64,000 nt of DNA from Legionella gresilensis. GTDB lineage: Bacteria > Pseudomonadota > Gammaproteobacteria > Legionellales > Legionellaceae. The first letter of the stretch is position 1, and the number at the start of each line of letters is the position of its first letter. Shown here piece after piece: positions 9,061-18,162 of the stretch. A program made the position numbers and the translations under genes. Below the pieces are notes generated by a model that was not told where the DNA came from, ran no database searches, and was given only the letters and a program-made list of their open reading frames with translations. The stretch is from contig NZ_CAAAHX010000002.1 of assembly GCF_900639865.1 (NCBI RefSeq), positions 248,001 through 312,000 of the forward strand, in the 5' to 3' direction.

Positions 9061-9085
9061 AATAAGTCCCTAATAGGGGCTTATT
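9061..9085. terminator. Bidirectional terminator between the C80-like gene and the his operon
   Basis: AATAAGTCCC (9061-9070) pairs with GGGGCTTATT (9076-9085) through a five-base loop; all ten pairs form with one G-T wobble. T-rich sequence follows on both strands. It ends both convergent transcripts, and the hisI stop codon lies inside the stem. Confidence 0.8.
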
Positions 9086-9710
9086 TATTTTCTGTTAATT
9101 TCGTATGGCGCTGCCGCAAACAATCGATTAGCTGATAAAAATCTACCTCACAACTTACCAAAAGTACTAACAAATGATAAATTAAATCAGCACTTTCATT
9201 AATTAATTCTTCTTTATCCTTTTTCATAGCAGCAATTACCACTTCAGTTGCTTCTTCACCTACTTTTTGAGCGCAGCGTGCAAGTCCTGATTGTAATAGT
9301 TGAGCAGTATAGCTTGACTGATTTAAATGATTGGCGCGGTTTTTGATAATGTTATTTAATTCGCTTAAAAAACTAATTTTTGTATTAATCGAAGGTTGGA
9401 AACAGGTTTTAAAGCCTAAATGGCAAGCGGGGCCTTGCGGTAACACTTGGATTAATAGGCTATCTCCGTCGCAATCTGTGCTTATTGCCTGTACCGTCAT
9501 GGTATTACCGGAATTTGCACCCTTACGCCATAATTCATTACGGCTACGACTAAAAAAAGTTAGCTCTTGTGTTTGTTGGGTAATTTTTAATGCTTCTTCA
9601 TTCATATAACCTAGCATGAGTACATCACCACTTTCGGCATGTTGAACAATTGCTGGTATTAAACCGGCCATTTTTTCCCAGGCAAGCTTCGTTGGGTCAA
9701 TTTTAATCAT
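9081..9710 (-). CDS. hisI: HisIE, phosphoribosyl-AMP cyclohydrolase / phosphoribosyl-ATP pyrophosphatase
   Basis: A 209-residue bifunctional enzyme for steps 2 and 3 of histidine synthesis. The N-terminal cyclohydrolase half has the metal-binding segment [10 protein letters not shown] and the cysteines of [12 protein letters not shown]. The C-terminal pyrophosphohydrolase half has the MazG-like EE..E motif ([20 protein letters not shown]) and [13 protein letters not shown]. Length equals the fused enterobacterial type. It is the last gene of the his operon and overlaps hisF by four bases (ATGA). Confidence 0.95.
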   Translation of the reverse strand: MIKIDPTKLAWEKMAGLIPAIVQHAESGDVLMLGYMNEEALKITQQTQELTFFSRSRNELWRKGANSGNTMTVQAISTDCDGDSLLIQVLPQGPACHLGFKTCFQPSINTKISFLSELNNIIKNRANHLNQSSYTAQLLQSGLARCAQKVGEEATEVVIAAMKKDKEELINESADLIYHLLVLLVSCEVDFYQLIDCLRQRHTKLTENK

Positions 9711-10474
9711 TGCCTTACCTCAATTTGGTTTTTTGCTAGATAAGCCTTTAAAGAAGGAATAGCTAATATTTGATCATGAAATACGCTAGCTGCTAATGCA
9801 CCTTCAACTTGGGCTTCTTTAAAAACGCAGCTAAAATCTTCTTCTTTGCCCGCGCCTCCTGAAGCAATAAGTGGTACATCTGTAACAGCACGAATTTGTT
9901 GTAATTGTGCAATATCGTAACCACGGCGAACACCATCAGATTGCATGCAATTAAGCACAATCTCGCCCGCGCCTCTGTCTTGTACTTCTTTAGCCCAATC
10001 GAGGGTTTTACGAGCAGCATTACGTATTGTTTCTTTACTGCCTGTATATTGAAAAACATAAAAATCATCATCAATCCATTGGCTATCGATACCAACAACC
10101 ACACATTGACTACCAAATGTTTGACTTAGTTCGTTAATGAGCTTTGGATTTTCTAATGCTGGACTATTAATAGAAATCTTATCAGCGCCAGCATTTAAAA
10201 TAGACTTTGCTTGGTTAACAGTACGAATACCACCTGCAACTGTAAAAGGAATATTAATCGTTGCGGCGACTCGATTAATCCATTCTGGGCAAACGGGGCG
10301 ATCTTTAGAACTTGCCGTGATGTCATAAAAAACTAATTCATCTGCTCCTTCATCTGAATAGCGTTTGGCTAAAGTAAGAATATCGCCAATGATACGATGA
10401 TTATCAAATTTAACGCCTTTAACAACAACATTATCACGTACATCAAGGCAGGGAATAATTCGTCTAGCTAACAT
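9707..10474 (-). CDS. hisF: HisF, imidazole glycerol phosphate synthase cyclase subunit
   Basis: A 255-residue (beta/alpha)8-barrel that takes ammonia from HisH and converts PRFAR into IGP and AICAR. It begins [20 protein letters not shown], with the catalytic Asp in CLDV; the second catalytic Asp lies in VVVGIDSQ. Phosphate-binding glycines are seen in VAGGIRT and LIASGGAG. Length is typical. It overlaps hisA by seven bases and hisI by four. Confidence 0.97.
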   Translation of the reverse strand: MLARRIIPCLDVRDNVVVKGVKFDNHRIIGDILTLAKRYSDEGADELVFYDITASSKDRPVCPEWINRVAATINIPFTVAGGIRTVNQAKSILNAGADKISINSPALENPKLINELSQTFGSQCVVVGIDSQWIDDDFYVFQYTGSKETIRNAARKTLDWAKEVQDRGAGEIVLNCMQSDGVRRGYDIAQLQQIRAVTDVPLIASGGAGKEEDFSCVFKEAQVEGALAASVFHDQILAIPSLKAYLAKNQIEVRQ

Positions 10475-11193
10475 ACAATACTCTCAAAAGATGAAATAGA
10501 ATTAGCCTCATAAAGCATACGACCTAAAATGGCAGCGCTTACACCGAGGTTCGCTAACGTATTTAAATCCTTTTCATCACGTATGCCGCCAGAAGCCTGC
10601 CAATGCAAGTTAGGAAAACGCAGCATGGCTTGTTGATAAAGGTCAAAATTAGGACCTTTTAACATGCCATCGCGGCTTATATCAGTGCATAGAATAGTTT
10701 TGATGTGCCATTGTTGGTAATGGGCAACGATTTCCCATAAATTGGCTTCAGTTAAGGTTTGCCAGCCATGAATAGCGGGTTTTGGTATTTCATTCTCAAT
10801 ATGCACATCGATAGCAAGAATAATACTATCAGCGCCCGCTAAATCTATAATTGACCGGGTTAACTCTAAATCAGTAACAGCAATGCTTCCCAAAACTAAT
10901 TGGTTAATGCCTGCTTCAAGGCAGTTTTTGGCTGTATCTAAATCACGAATACCACCGCCTACTTGCAAGGTGCAACCAGCTTTTTGTAGGGATTTAATTA
11001 AAGGAAGTTGCTGTATCTTACCCGTTTTAGCGCCATCTAAATCGACAATATGGAGGTGATTCGCGCCGCGCTTAACATAATTATTTGCTAGTGTTAATGG
11101 ATTATAAGAATAAATGGTTGTTTGATTAAACTTACCTTGTCGTAAGCGAACACATTGACCTTGCTGTAAATCAATCGCAGGAATAAGTTTCAT
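10468..11193 (-). CDS. hisA: HisA, ProFAR isomerase
   Basis: A 241-residue (beta/alpha)8-barrel that isomerises ProFAR to PRFAR. It begins [20 protein letters not shown], with the catalytic Asp in AIDL. The central [11 protein letters not shown] and the later Asp in [13 protein letters not shown], followed by [13 protein letters not shown], are family hallmarks. The gene overlaps hisH by 23 bases, so translation is probably coupled. Confidence 0.97.
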   Translation of the reverse strand: MKLIPAIDLQQGQCVRLRQGKFNQTTIYSYNPLTLANNYVKRGANHLHIVDLDGAKTGKIQQLPLIKSLQKAGCTLQVGGGIRDLDTAKNCLEAGINQLVLGSIAVTDLELTRSIIDLAGADSIILAIDVHIENEIPKPAIHGWQTLTEANLWEIVAHYQQWHIKTILCTDISRDGMLKGPNFDLYQQAMLRFPNLHWQASGGIRDEKDLNTLANLGVSAAILGRMLYEANSISSFESIVC

Positions 11194-11809
11194 TTAAAAC
11201 TCCAACAGTTGCAGCATTAGATTGAATGGTTAAAAAATTTCGTAATAAACGTAGTCCTATACTTGATGATTTTTCTGGATGAAACTGCATGCCATAAAAG
11301 TTATTCCGCTTAATAATGGCTGCAAATTTTATACTATAGTCACAAAAAGCAAGTGCATGGTTTTTTTCTTCTAAAGCAAAACTGTGTACAAAATAAACGT
11401 AGTCTTTGTTCGTTAAACCATCTTGCAAGGGAGAGGGGCATGCCCAGTTTAAAGTATTCCAACCCATATGCGGTACAGGATAGCCCTTTTGTCTGGGCAG
11501 ACATTTAGCTATACCAGGAATTAATCCAAGGCAATCGACACGGCCTTCTTCACTATACTCAAGTAACAACTGCATGCCTAAACAAATACCTAAAACAGGT
11601 TGCTTTAAGGCTTTAATAACAGGAATAAGTCGGTAATCATGTAACGCTTGCATGCCTGCATGAGCAGCACCCACACCTGGAATGATGACATGGCTTGCAT
11701 TATTAATTACGTCCAAGTCATGGGTAAGTTGATAATCATACCCTAATTGTTTTAAAGCATTGGCAAGTGAGGTTAAGTTATTACCGCTGACATCAATAAT
11801 AGCAATCAT
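11171..11809 (-). CDS. hisH: HisH, imidazole glycerol phosphate synthase glutaminase subunit
   Basis: A 212-residue class I glutamine amidotransferase that supplies ammonia to HisF. The oxyanion-strand region is [16 protein letters not shown]. The nucleophile Cys is in [13 protein letters not shown], and the His-Glu pair is in [12 protein letters not shown]. All triad residues are present. It overlaps hisB by four bases and hisA by 23. Confidence 0.96.
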   Translation of the reverse strand: MIAIIDVSGNNLTSLANALKQLGYDYQLTHDLDVINNASHVIIPGVGAAHAGMQALHDYRLIPVIKALKQPVLGICLGMQLLLEYSEEGRVDCLGLIPGIAKCLPRQKGYPVPHMGWNTLNWACPSPLQDGLTNKDYVYFVHSFALEEKNHALAFCDYSIKFAAIIKRNNFYGMQFHPEKSSSIGLRLLRNFLTIQSNAATVGVLNETYSCD

Positions 11810-12876
11810 AAAACCCCCTTGGTAGAGGGTAGACTGGTATCAGTCTGCTGTATGGCTTGCCTTAATGCACGACCAAATCCTTTAAAGCAGGCTTCAATCA
11901 TATGATGATGATTTTCACCTTTAACTGAGATGTGTAAACTGGCACCAAGGCTATCTGCTAAAGAATTAAAAAAATGCGGAATCATCTCTGTTGCTAACCC
12001 GCCTACAAACTCCCTAGTAAATTTACCTTCAAATTGACAGGAGCGTCGACCACTTAGATCAATAGCGACACTCGCTAGTGCCTCATCCATAGGGAGAGTA
12101 AAGCCATAACGACCAATACCCCATTTATCACCTAGTGCAGTTTTTAATGCTTCTCCAAGCGCAATACCTGTATCTTCAACTAAGTGATGTTCATCGACTT
12201 CGGTGTCACCATGAGCTTGTAAATTCAAACTAAACCCAGCATGTTTAGCAATCTGCTCTAACATATGACTAAAAAAGCCAATAGGCGTTTCAACATTACT
12301 TGACTTATTTGAATCGAAAATAACTTCAATAGAAATATCTGTTTCATTAGTTTTACGCTTAATAACTGCTTGACGTTTAGTATTTAAAATAGCCGCAGTA
12401 ATGTCCTGCCATCCATGTTCTTTTGATACAGGTAGAAACTTGATATTTAAATTATCCGCAAATTGTTTATCCGTAGCACGATCGCCTATCATCCAAGAAT
12501 ATTCCCGATTAAAATTTTTGGATTGCAGAAAATCTTTTAATAAACCAATCTTAGGTTTACGACATTCACATTGATCAATTTCTCGATGCGGGCAGATGAA
12601 AATCTCATCAAAGTCGATACCCTGTGATGAAAAGATGTGCAAAATAAAATCATGACAAATTTGAAATTTTTCTTGCGGAAAGCTTGAAGTACCTAAGCCG
12701 TCCTGATTACTTATCATAATCAAACGATAGCCGGCTTTTTTTAAAGCAAGCAAGGATGGAATAACATTTGGACATAGTCGAATTTTGTCTAATGAATCAA
12801 CTTGAAAATCATAAGGCTCCTCTATTAAGGTACCATCTCTGTCAATAAATAATATTTTTTGCATAGTACAACTCAT
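11806..12876 (-). CDS. hisB: HisB, histidinol-phosphatase / imidazoleglycerol-phosphate dehydratase
   Basis: A 356-residue bifunctional enzyme of the gammaproteobacterial type. The N-terminal HAD phosphatase has its catalytic Asp pair in FIDRDGTL and a zinc-binding Cys/His loop ([13 protein letters not shown]). The C-terminal dehydratase has [19 protein letters not shown] and [18 protein letters not shown], the metal-binding His clusters. The stated start has Met again at codon 5 ([11 protein letters not shown]), which fits homologues equally well. A 28-bp gap separates it from hisC upstream. Confidence 0.95.
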   Translation of the reverse strand: MSCTMQKILFIDRDGTLIEEPYDFQVDSLDKIRLCPNVIPSLLALKKAGYRLIMISNQDGLGTSSFPQEKFQICHDFILHIFSSQGIDFDEIFICPHREIDQCECRKPKIGLLKDFLQSKNFNREYSWMIGDRATDKQFADNLNIKFLPVSKEHGWQDITAAILNTKRQAVIKRKTNETDISIEVIFDSNKSSNVETPIGFFSHMLEQIAKHAGFSLNLQAHGDTEVDEHHLVEDTGIALGEALKTALGDKWGIGRYGFTLPMDEALASVAIDLSGRRSCQFEGKFTREFVGGLATEMIPHFFNSLADSLGASLHISVKGENHHHMIEACFKGFGRALRQAIQQTDTSLPSTKGVL

Positions 12877-12904
12877 CTCATATATTGTATTTAAGCTCTA
12901 GCAA

Positions 12905-13975
12905 CTAAGTAGCGATTAAAACATCCTCACTAAATTCTTGTAATAATGTCATTAAAATCTGATTAGTCGCCTTGTCACTGATACTAATTCGTAAAAACTG
13001 CTCAAGAGGCGTATCTAAAAAATCACGTACAGCAAGATTGTGTTTTTTAAACCAGTTTGTTAATGCTTTTGCATGTTCAGTTTTAACAAGAATGAAATTA
13101 GCTTCACTAGGAAAAATAGTTTCAATAATTGGTAACTGCTGTAAAAAACCATAAACACGCTCGCGTTCACTAAGAATTTGGTGCACGCTGTCGGTCAGCC
13201 ACTCTGGTTGTTGCAATGCCTGTTCAGCTAAGGCCATGACAGGGCTTGCTAAGAGGTAAGGTGCCATGATTTTTTGTAATGCTTTAATCACCCACGGGTT
13301 GGCAATTACACATCCTAAACGAAGTCCTGCTAAACCAAACGCTTTAGATAATGTACGAAGGACAACAAGATTTTCATGTTGTGAAAGTAACGTTGTAGCG
13401 CTCGAGCAGGCCGCAAATTCAATATAGGCCTCATCAATGACAACCATGGCTTTATTGCTGAAACGTTGGCAAATAGCTGCTATGTTTTCGAGAGTGATTA
13501 AGTTACCGGTAGGGTTATTCGGTTGGCAAAGAAAAATAAGTTTACAATTGGGTTGCCAAGCTGTGAAAAGTTCATCGATTGATAAGTCAAATTGTTTTTC
13601 AGGATTAAGAGGGCAGTTAATGACTTCAGCATGTTGAAGTTGGGCATAAAACATATACATAGGAAAAGTAGGTGGGCACTGAAGAATGCTATCATTTCCC
13701 GGGCTTAAAAAAAGACGCATAAGAAAATCTATCCCATCATCACTGCCTCGTGCTAGGGCAATCGATTGACTATCGACTTGATAATGAATTGCTAATTGTT
13801 CTTGCAGCGCTATTTGATCATTAACATTAGGGTAATGATTTAAAGCGAGTGTTTGTAATTTAACCGGCGACCATGGTGACTCATTCGCATGTAAGCGATA
13901 AGAAGGGTTATCTTGCGAGGGTTTATACTCTTTTAAGTCTCTTAGTTCAGGGCGTATTAAATCCATTAATGACAT
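12905..13975 (-). CDS. hisC: HisC, histidinol-phosphate aminotransferase
   Basis: A 356-residue fold-type I PLP aminotransferase converting imidazole-acetol phosphate and glutamate to histidinol phosphate. The PLP lysine lies in LRTLSKAFGLAGLRLG. Also visible are the cofactor-contacting CQPNNPTGN, the DEAYIEFA motif, and a late Arg in FLRISIS that binds the substrate carboxylate. Length is standard. Only one base separates it from hisD. Confidence 0.96.
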   Translation of the reverse strand: MSLMDLIRPELRDLKEYKPSQDNPSYRLHANESPWSPVKLQTLALNHYPNVNDQIALQEQLAIHYQVDSQSIALARGSDDGIDFLMRLFLSPGNDSILQCPPTFPMYMFYAQLQHAEVINCPLNPEKQFDLSIDELFTAWQPNCKLIFLCQPNNPTGNLITLENIAAICQRFSNKAMVVIDEAYIEFAACSSATTLLSQHENLVVLRTLSKAFGLAGLRLGCVIANPWVIKALQKIMAPYLLASPVMALAEQALQQPEWLTDSVHQILSERERVYGFLQQLPIIETIFPSEANFILVKTEHAKALTNWFKKHNLAVRDFLDTPLEQFLRISISDKATNQILMTLLQEFSEDVLIAT

Positions 13976-13976
13976 A

Positions 13977-15272
13977 TTAATTCTCCAAATTTTTTAGGCG
14001 AATGCTAACAGCATTGGCATGGGCATCAAGGCCTTCTAATTGAGCTAAAGTGATTGCAGCCTGACCTAGCGCCTTAATACCTATTTGATCGATTTCTTGG
14101 ACGGTAATCGATTTGACAAAATCAAGCGTGCTAAGTCCGCTATGATTGCGTGCATACCCATTAGTTGGTAAAACATGATTACTACCTGTCACATAATCAC
14201 CTAAGGTTTCAGCAGCCCACGGGCCAATAAAAATAGTTCCAGCGGCATTGATTTGTGAAACCCAGTTTAATGCATCTTCCCGGTTAATAATTAAATGTTC
14301 CGGTGCATAATGATTAATTAATGTAGGTTGCTCGTTTGCTGGACATATAATGATTGAACTTTGTTCTAAAGATTGTTGAATAATCTCTTGTCTTGATAGA
14401 AAGTTGAATTGATTGGTTAGTGCTTTTTGAACAGCAAAAGCTAGGGATTTATCTTCACATAATAATATGACTTGTGAATCCTTACCATGTTCAGCTTGTG
14501 CTAATAAATCAGCAGCAACATAGTCAGGATTAGCTTGGCTATCTGCTGTGATTAAAACTTCAGAGGGGCCAGCTGGCATATCAATAGCAGCGCCATTCGG
14601 ATCGAGGGCAACTTGTGCTTTTGCTTCAGTAACAAAACTATTGCCAGGCCCAAAAATCTTATCAACTTTAGTAATAGATTCGGTACCATAAGCCATGGCA
14701 GCAATAGCTTGCGCGCCACCAATAGGGTAGATGGTATCAATCCCACATAATTGTGCAGCGACTAAAAGGTGAGGGTTTATTTCTCCTTCTTTATTAGCAG
14801 GCGTGCATAAAACTTTTATGGGACAACCTGCAATTTTGGCAGGAATTGCTTGCATCAGTAAAGAAGAAATCAAAGGGGTATTATTTCCACCTGGGATATA
14901 TAGTCCAACTCGCTGAATTGGTCGATAAATACGTTTGATTTTTACGCCTGGTGTCGTCGTAATACTTAAAGGCTCCGGTATTAAACTTTGGTGATATAGC
15001 GTAATAGTTTCTATGGCGGTTTTTATTGATTTTAACGCCTCTTTGCTTACAGAAGCTTGGTTAATTTTTTCTTGGGCAATTTGCAATGTTGTTAGTTTGC
15101 ATTGATCAAATTGGTAGGCGAATTCAAAAAGTGCTTTGTCGCCGTGTTCTTGGACAGATGTGATAATTGCCTTAACTTGATCTTTAATATTGTTTATTTT
15201 TTTAGGCCTTGTTAAGAGATTAGTCTGCTCTGGTAAAGATAAGTTCTGCCAATCGATAATTTTTAACATCAA
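13977..15272 (-). CDS. hisD: HisD, histidinol dehydrogenase
   Basis: A 431-residue zinc-dependent enzyme that oxidises histidinol to histidine in two NAD-linked steps. Typical segments are YIPGGNNTPLISSLLMQAIP, PAGPSEVLI, LLAQAEHGKDSQVI (zinc-binding Gln and His), the catalytic Glu-His of YAPEHLII, and GSNHVLPTNGYARNHSGLS. It abuts hisG with no gap (15272/15273), so the two are almost certainly co-translated. Confidence 0.97.
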   Translation of the reverse strand: MMLKIIDWQNLSLPEQTNLLTRPKKINNIKDQVKAIITSVQEHGDKALFEFAYQFDQCKLTTLQIAQEKINQASVSKEALKSIKTAIETITLYHQSLIPEPLSITTTPGVKIKRIYRPIQRVGLYIPGGNNTPLISSLLMQAIPAKIAGCPIKVLCTPANKEGEINPHLLVAAQLCGIDTIYPIGGAQAIAAMAYGTESITKVDKIFGPGNSFVTEAKAQVALDPNGAAIDMPAGPSEVLITADSQANPDYVAADLLAQAEHGKDSQVILLCEDKSLAFAVQKALTNQFNFLSRQEIIQQSLEQSSIIICPANEQPTLINHYAPEHLIINREDALNWVSQINAAGTIFIGPWAAETLGDYVTGSNHVLPTNGYARNHSGLSTLDFVKSITVQEIDQIGIKALGQAAITLAQLEGLDAHANAVSIRLKNLEN

Positions 15273-16154
15273 TTACTCCAGCATTTTTTCAATTGGCAAG
15301 ACTAAAATTGAACTTGCACCTAATGATTGAATTGTTTCTAAGGTGTTCCAAAATATTCCTTCACTAGAGACTACATGAACCGCTACTTTATCAGGGTAAT
15401 CTGATAAGGGCAGAACAGTAGGTGATTCAGCACCAGGTAGGGCTTGACAAATTCGCGTAAGCGCAAGCTTTGGCGCATGAAAGACAATATATTTACGTTC
15501 GCAAGCCTGTAAAACTGCTTGAATTCGCCTTTTTAACATAGCAAATAAAGTATTAAATTCATCAGAAAATGATTGCGAAGATTGGATAAAAACAGCCTGA
15601 CTTTCTAAAACCGTATCCATTTCAATAAGTTTATTATCTTCTAATGTTTGACCACTTGATACAATATCACAAACAGCGTCGGCCATGCCCATGCGTGGCG
15701 CTACTTCTACTGAACCCGATAAGGTTAAAATATCGGCGCAAATTTTTCTTTCTTCTAAATACTGTTTCAGTAAATTAGGATAGCTCGTTGCAATTCGTTT
15801 TCCATCTAAACTGCCAGGATTTTGATAGTTAAATTGTTCAGGTACAGCAATTGCTAGACGGCAACGACAATTACCTAGAGGAAGAATAACTTGGTAATTT
15901 GAATTACAAGTATTTACTGCTGCTTCCAGTAGAACGTTTTCTCCTACAATACCGGCATCACAGAGGCCATCAAATATTAACGTTGGAATATCATCATCTC
16001 GTACAAAAAGAAGATCGATAGGAAAATTGTCAACATGACAAAGTAATGCATTCTCTCGAAGTCGAAAGCGAAGGCCGCAACGCTTGAGTAAATTTAAAGA
16101 TTCTTGAGCTAATCGCCCTTTTTTTTGTAGGGCTAAGCGTAAACGTTTAGTCAT
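15273..16154 (-). CDS. hisG: HisG, ATP phosphoribosyltransferase (long form)
   Basis: A 293-residue enzyme for the committed step, ATP + PRPP to PR-ATP. It begins MTKRLRLALQKKGRLAQES; the PRPP loop region is MADAVCDIVSSGQTLEDN. The C-terminal ACT-like regulatory domain (about residues 225-293) is present, making this the long, self-sufficient form that is normally feedback-inhibited by histidine and needs no HisZ. Its start overlaps the end of the upstream regulator gene by eight bases. Confidence 0.95.
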   Translation of the reverse strand: MTKRLRLALQKKGRLAQESLNLLKRCGLRFRLRENALLCHVDNFPIDLLFVRDDDIPTLIFDGLCDAGIVGENVLLEAAVNTCNSNYQVILPLGNCRCRLAIAVPEQFNYQNPGSLDGKRIATSYPNLLKQYLEERKICADILTLSGSVEVAPRMGMADAVCDIVSSGQTLEDNKLIEMDTVLESQAVFIQSSQSFSDEFNTLFAMLKRRIQAVLQACERKYIVFHAPKLALTRICQALPGAESPTVLPLSDYPDKVAVHVVSSEGIFWNTLETIQSLGASSILVLPIEKMLE

Positions 16155-16446
16155 GCTGATTTAATCTCTCTGCAATTAAGGAGTAGCCGCCACTTCCCAT
16201 CATTAAACTGCGGGCAACGCGGGTGATAGTCGTTACGCTGACCCCTGTTTGATCATGAATAGAACGATAAGAAAGGCCTTGGCGTAATAAAGGTACAACT
16301 TGAAAGCGATCAGCCATCGCTTCAAGTTCAGCAGGCGTACATAAATCATTGAAAAATGCACTTGCTTCTTCTTCATTGTTTAAAAGGGCAATAGCTTCCA
16401 TTAATAATTGCTGAGCTTGTCGCTTAGATCCATGATTTATTTTCAT
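16147..16446 (-). CDS. TrpR/YerC-family regulator heading the his operon
   Basis: A 99-residue protein of the TrpR-like YerC/YecD family when started at ATG 16446 (MKINHGSKRQAQQLL). A longer frame to a TTG at 16488 exists, but it would overlap the promoter and has no ribosome site. The helix-turn-helix is clear: LCTPAELEAMADRFQVVPLL, then GLSYRSIHDQTGVSVTTITR and VARSLMMGSGGY. TrpR-superfamily repressors of histidine genes (HisR/YerC) are, as I recall, described in Gram-positive bacteria. This gene's place as first cistron of the operon, overlapping hisG by eight bases, suggests the same job here. Histidine as co-repressor is an inference. Confidence 0.8.
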   Translation of the reverse strand: MKINHGSKRQAQQLLMEAIALLNNEEEASAFFNDLCTPAELEAMADRFQVVPLLRQGLSYRSIHDQTGVSVTTITRVARSLMMGSGGYSLIAERLNQHD

Positions 16447-16468
16447 ATTAATGTTATATTGCATTAAA

Positions 16469-16507
16469 ACATTAATACAATGTATCAAAAAAAATACACT
16501 ACGTCAA
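16469..16507 (-). promoter_or_regulatory. his operon promoter with overlapping palindromic operator candidate
   Basis: On the minus strand TTGACG (16507-16502), a 17-bp spacer, then TACATT (16484-16479) make a good sigma-70 promoter. The -10 overlaps the 15-bp palindrome ACATTAATACAATGT (16469-16483; half-sites ACATT/AATGT around a 5-bp centre). A repressor bound there would block RNA polymerase. The first gene encodes a TrpR-type protein, so autoregulation of the whole operon is likely. The leader before ATG 16446 would be only about 25 bases, too short for a his attenuator. Confidence 0.6.
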
Positions 16508-16687
16508 TACGCTTTAAAGAATTAAAAAATATGGTATAAACATATTTAAAGTTTTTTCTATTAAATTTCAGACACGGCACAAGAGAGGGAGGCAAAGGAT
16601 TGTACATAGAAGTATAAGACTGAGCTGAGCGGGCTTGTAACGTAGGATAAAGCTTAGTGGGAAACGCTATATTTAAGGAGAAAACAC

Positions 16688-17233
16688 GTGTTGCTTAGAA
16701 AAGATGATTCCTGTTTACTTTTAATTGATGTACAAGAAAAACTAATCCCTCTTATTGAAAATAACGAATCTGTAGTTGAACGCTGTCAGTGGTTATTGCG
16801 CCTAGCCAATGATCTTGCGGTGCCATGTCTTGTAAGTGAACAATATCCACGTGGTTTAGGACCAACTTTAGGTTCGCTTAAAACACTTACCTCTCAAAAT
16901 ACCATCATCGAAAAAGTGCATTTTGCTTGTTCCGGCGAACCAACCTTTAAGCAACATTTAAATGAGATAAATAAAAAACAATTAATACTGATTGGCATAG
17001 AAGCACACGTTTGTGTTTTACAAACAGCGCTTGCTTTAGTTGCTGAAGATTATGAAGTATTCATTGTGGTTGATGCTGTTGGTAGTCGCAAAGCGTTAGA
17101 TAAAAAATATGCTCTTAAACGCATGCAGCAACTCGGTATAACCCTTTTAACGTCTGAAATGGTATTTTTTGAGTGGGTAGAGCAGGCTGGAACGCCACTC
17201 TTTAAAACTTTAAGTTCCACTTATTTAAAATAA
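16688..17233 (+). CDS. Isochorismatase-like cysteine hydrolase
   Basis: A 181-residue protein of the isochorismatase-like hydrolase superfamily. The family triad is present: Asp14 (LLIDVQEKL), Lys76 (IIEKVHFAC) and Cys109 (GIEAHVCVLQTAL), with the usual non-prolyl cis peptide region before the Cys. It starts at GTG 16688 with a strong AAGGAG (16675-16680). The bacterial members nearest in length act on small amides or are of unknown substrate, so function is left open. It sits 25 bp before the dehydrogenase gene, probably in one transcript. Confidence 0.82.
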   Translation: MLLRKDDSCLLLIDVQEKLIPLIENNESVVERCQWLLRLANDLAVPCLVSEQYPRGLGPTLGSLKTLTSQNTIIEKVHFACSGEPTFKQHLNEINKKQLILIGIEAHVCVLQTALALVAEDYEVFIVVDAVGSRKALDKKYALKRMQQLGITLLTSEMVFFEWVEQAGTPLFKTLSSTYLK

Positions 17234-17258
17234 TTAAATGAATTAAGAGAGCAAATTA

Positions 17259-18014
17259 ATGAATTTAGATAATCAAATTGCTGTGATAACAGGTGGTGCT
17301 TCCGGGATGGGAAAAGCTTGCGCCTTAAAGCTTGCGGATAGAGGTACGCAAGTCGTTATTTGGGATAAAGATATCAGTTCCTTTGTTGATTACCCAAATA
17401 TTGTAGCTATTGAGTGTGATGTTAGCCTCGATAATAGCGTAACTGAGGCAATGAATAAAACCAAAGAGAAAGTGGGCATTCCAAGAATATGTATCAATTG
17501 CGCGGGTATTGCGCCTGCCAAACGTTTGGTAGGGAAAGAAGGAGCAATGCCTCTAAATGCTTTTAAAAAGGTCATTGATATTAACCTGATTGGCACATTT
17601 AATGTTATGCGTATGGTAGCTGAAGCAATGATAGAGCTTAATATAGATGAAGATAGCCAAGAACGCGGCATTATTATTAATACCGCTTCTATAGCAGCAT
17701 TTGAAGGACAAATTGGCCAGTTAGCTTATAGTGCTTCTAAAGGCGGCATTGTTGCCATGACATTACCCGCAGCCAGGGAACTAGCTCAGCATGCTATTAG
17801 AGTTAACACTATCGCGCCTGGTCTAATTGCAACCCCCTTATTACTCAATATGCCTAAAGAAGTACAAGATAGCCTAGCAGCAACAGTTACCTTTCCAAAG
17901 CGCCTGGGCAAACCTGAAGAATTTGCTGATTTAGTGATTCATATTATAGAAAATCAACTCATTAATGGAGAGACAATTCGTCTAGATGGTGCCTTAAGGA
18001 TGCAAGCTAAATAA
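17259..18014 (+). CDS. Short-chain dehydrogenase, HSD10 / 3-hydroxyacyl-CoA dehydrogenase type 2-like
   Basis: A 251-residue SDR with the NAD-binding TGGASGMGKA near the N-terminus, CINCAGIAPAKR, and the catalytic Ser in INTASIAAFEG and Tyr-Lys in YSASKGG. The runs DINLIGTFNVMRMVAEAM, GQLAYSASKGGIVAMTLPAA and RVNTIAPGLIATPLL closely follow mammalian HSD17B10 and its bacterial counterparts, which oxidise 3-hydroxyacyl-CoA (including branched short chains). A ribosome site AGAGAG precedes ATG 17259. A hairpin at 18084-18110 follows. Confidence 0.85.
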   Translation: MNLDNQIAVITGGASGMGKACALKLADRGTQVVIWDKDISSFVDYPNIVAIECDVSLDNSVTEAMNKTKEKVGIPRICINCAGIAPAKRLVGKEGAMPLNAFKKVIDINLIGTFNVMRMVAEAMIELNIDEDSQERGIIINTASIAAFEGQIGQLAYSASKGGIVAMTLPAARELAQHAIRVNTIAPGLIATPLLLNMPKEVQDSLAATVTFPKRLGKPEEFADLVIHIIENQLINGETIRLDGALRMQAK

Positions 18015-18083
18015 GTATCTACTCTAATTCTATTCCTAACTGCTATAATCTTTCTATACTTATAATTAGGCCAAATTATATTT

Positions 18084-18110
18084 GAGCTTCCTCTTAAATA
18101 GAGGAGGCTC
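18084..18110 (+). terminator. Hairpin after the HSD10-like gene
   Basis: GAGCTTCCTCT (18084-18094) pairs with AGAGGAGGCTC (18100-18110) around a five-base loop, with one G-U pair. Only a broken T-run follows, so termination may be partial. A TTG-started extension of the next gene would begin inside this stem, which argues for its later ATG. Confidence 0.6.
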
Positions 18111-18162
18111 TTATGTATATTATGTTATTTTTAATCTATTTTATTCATTTATACGGATATTT

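Noticed and set aside
9793-10116. A 107-codon frame overlapping hisF on the same strand
   Set aside because: Out-of-frame reading of hisF, which is complete and conserved.
16447-16488. A longer TTG-started form of the TrpR/YerC-type regulator
   Set aside because: It would place the start inside the promoter -10 region, has no ribosome site, and homologues begin at the later Met.
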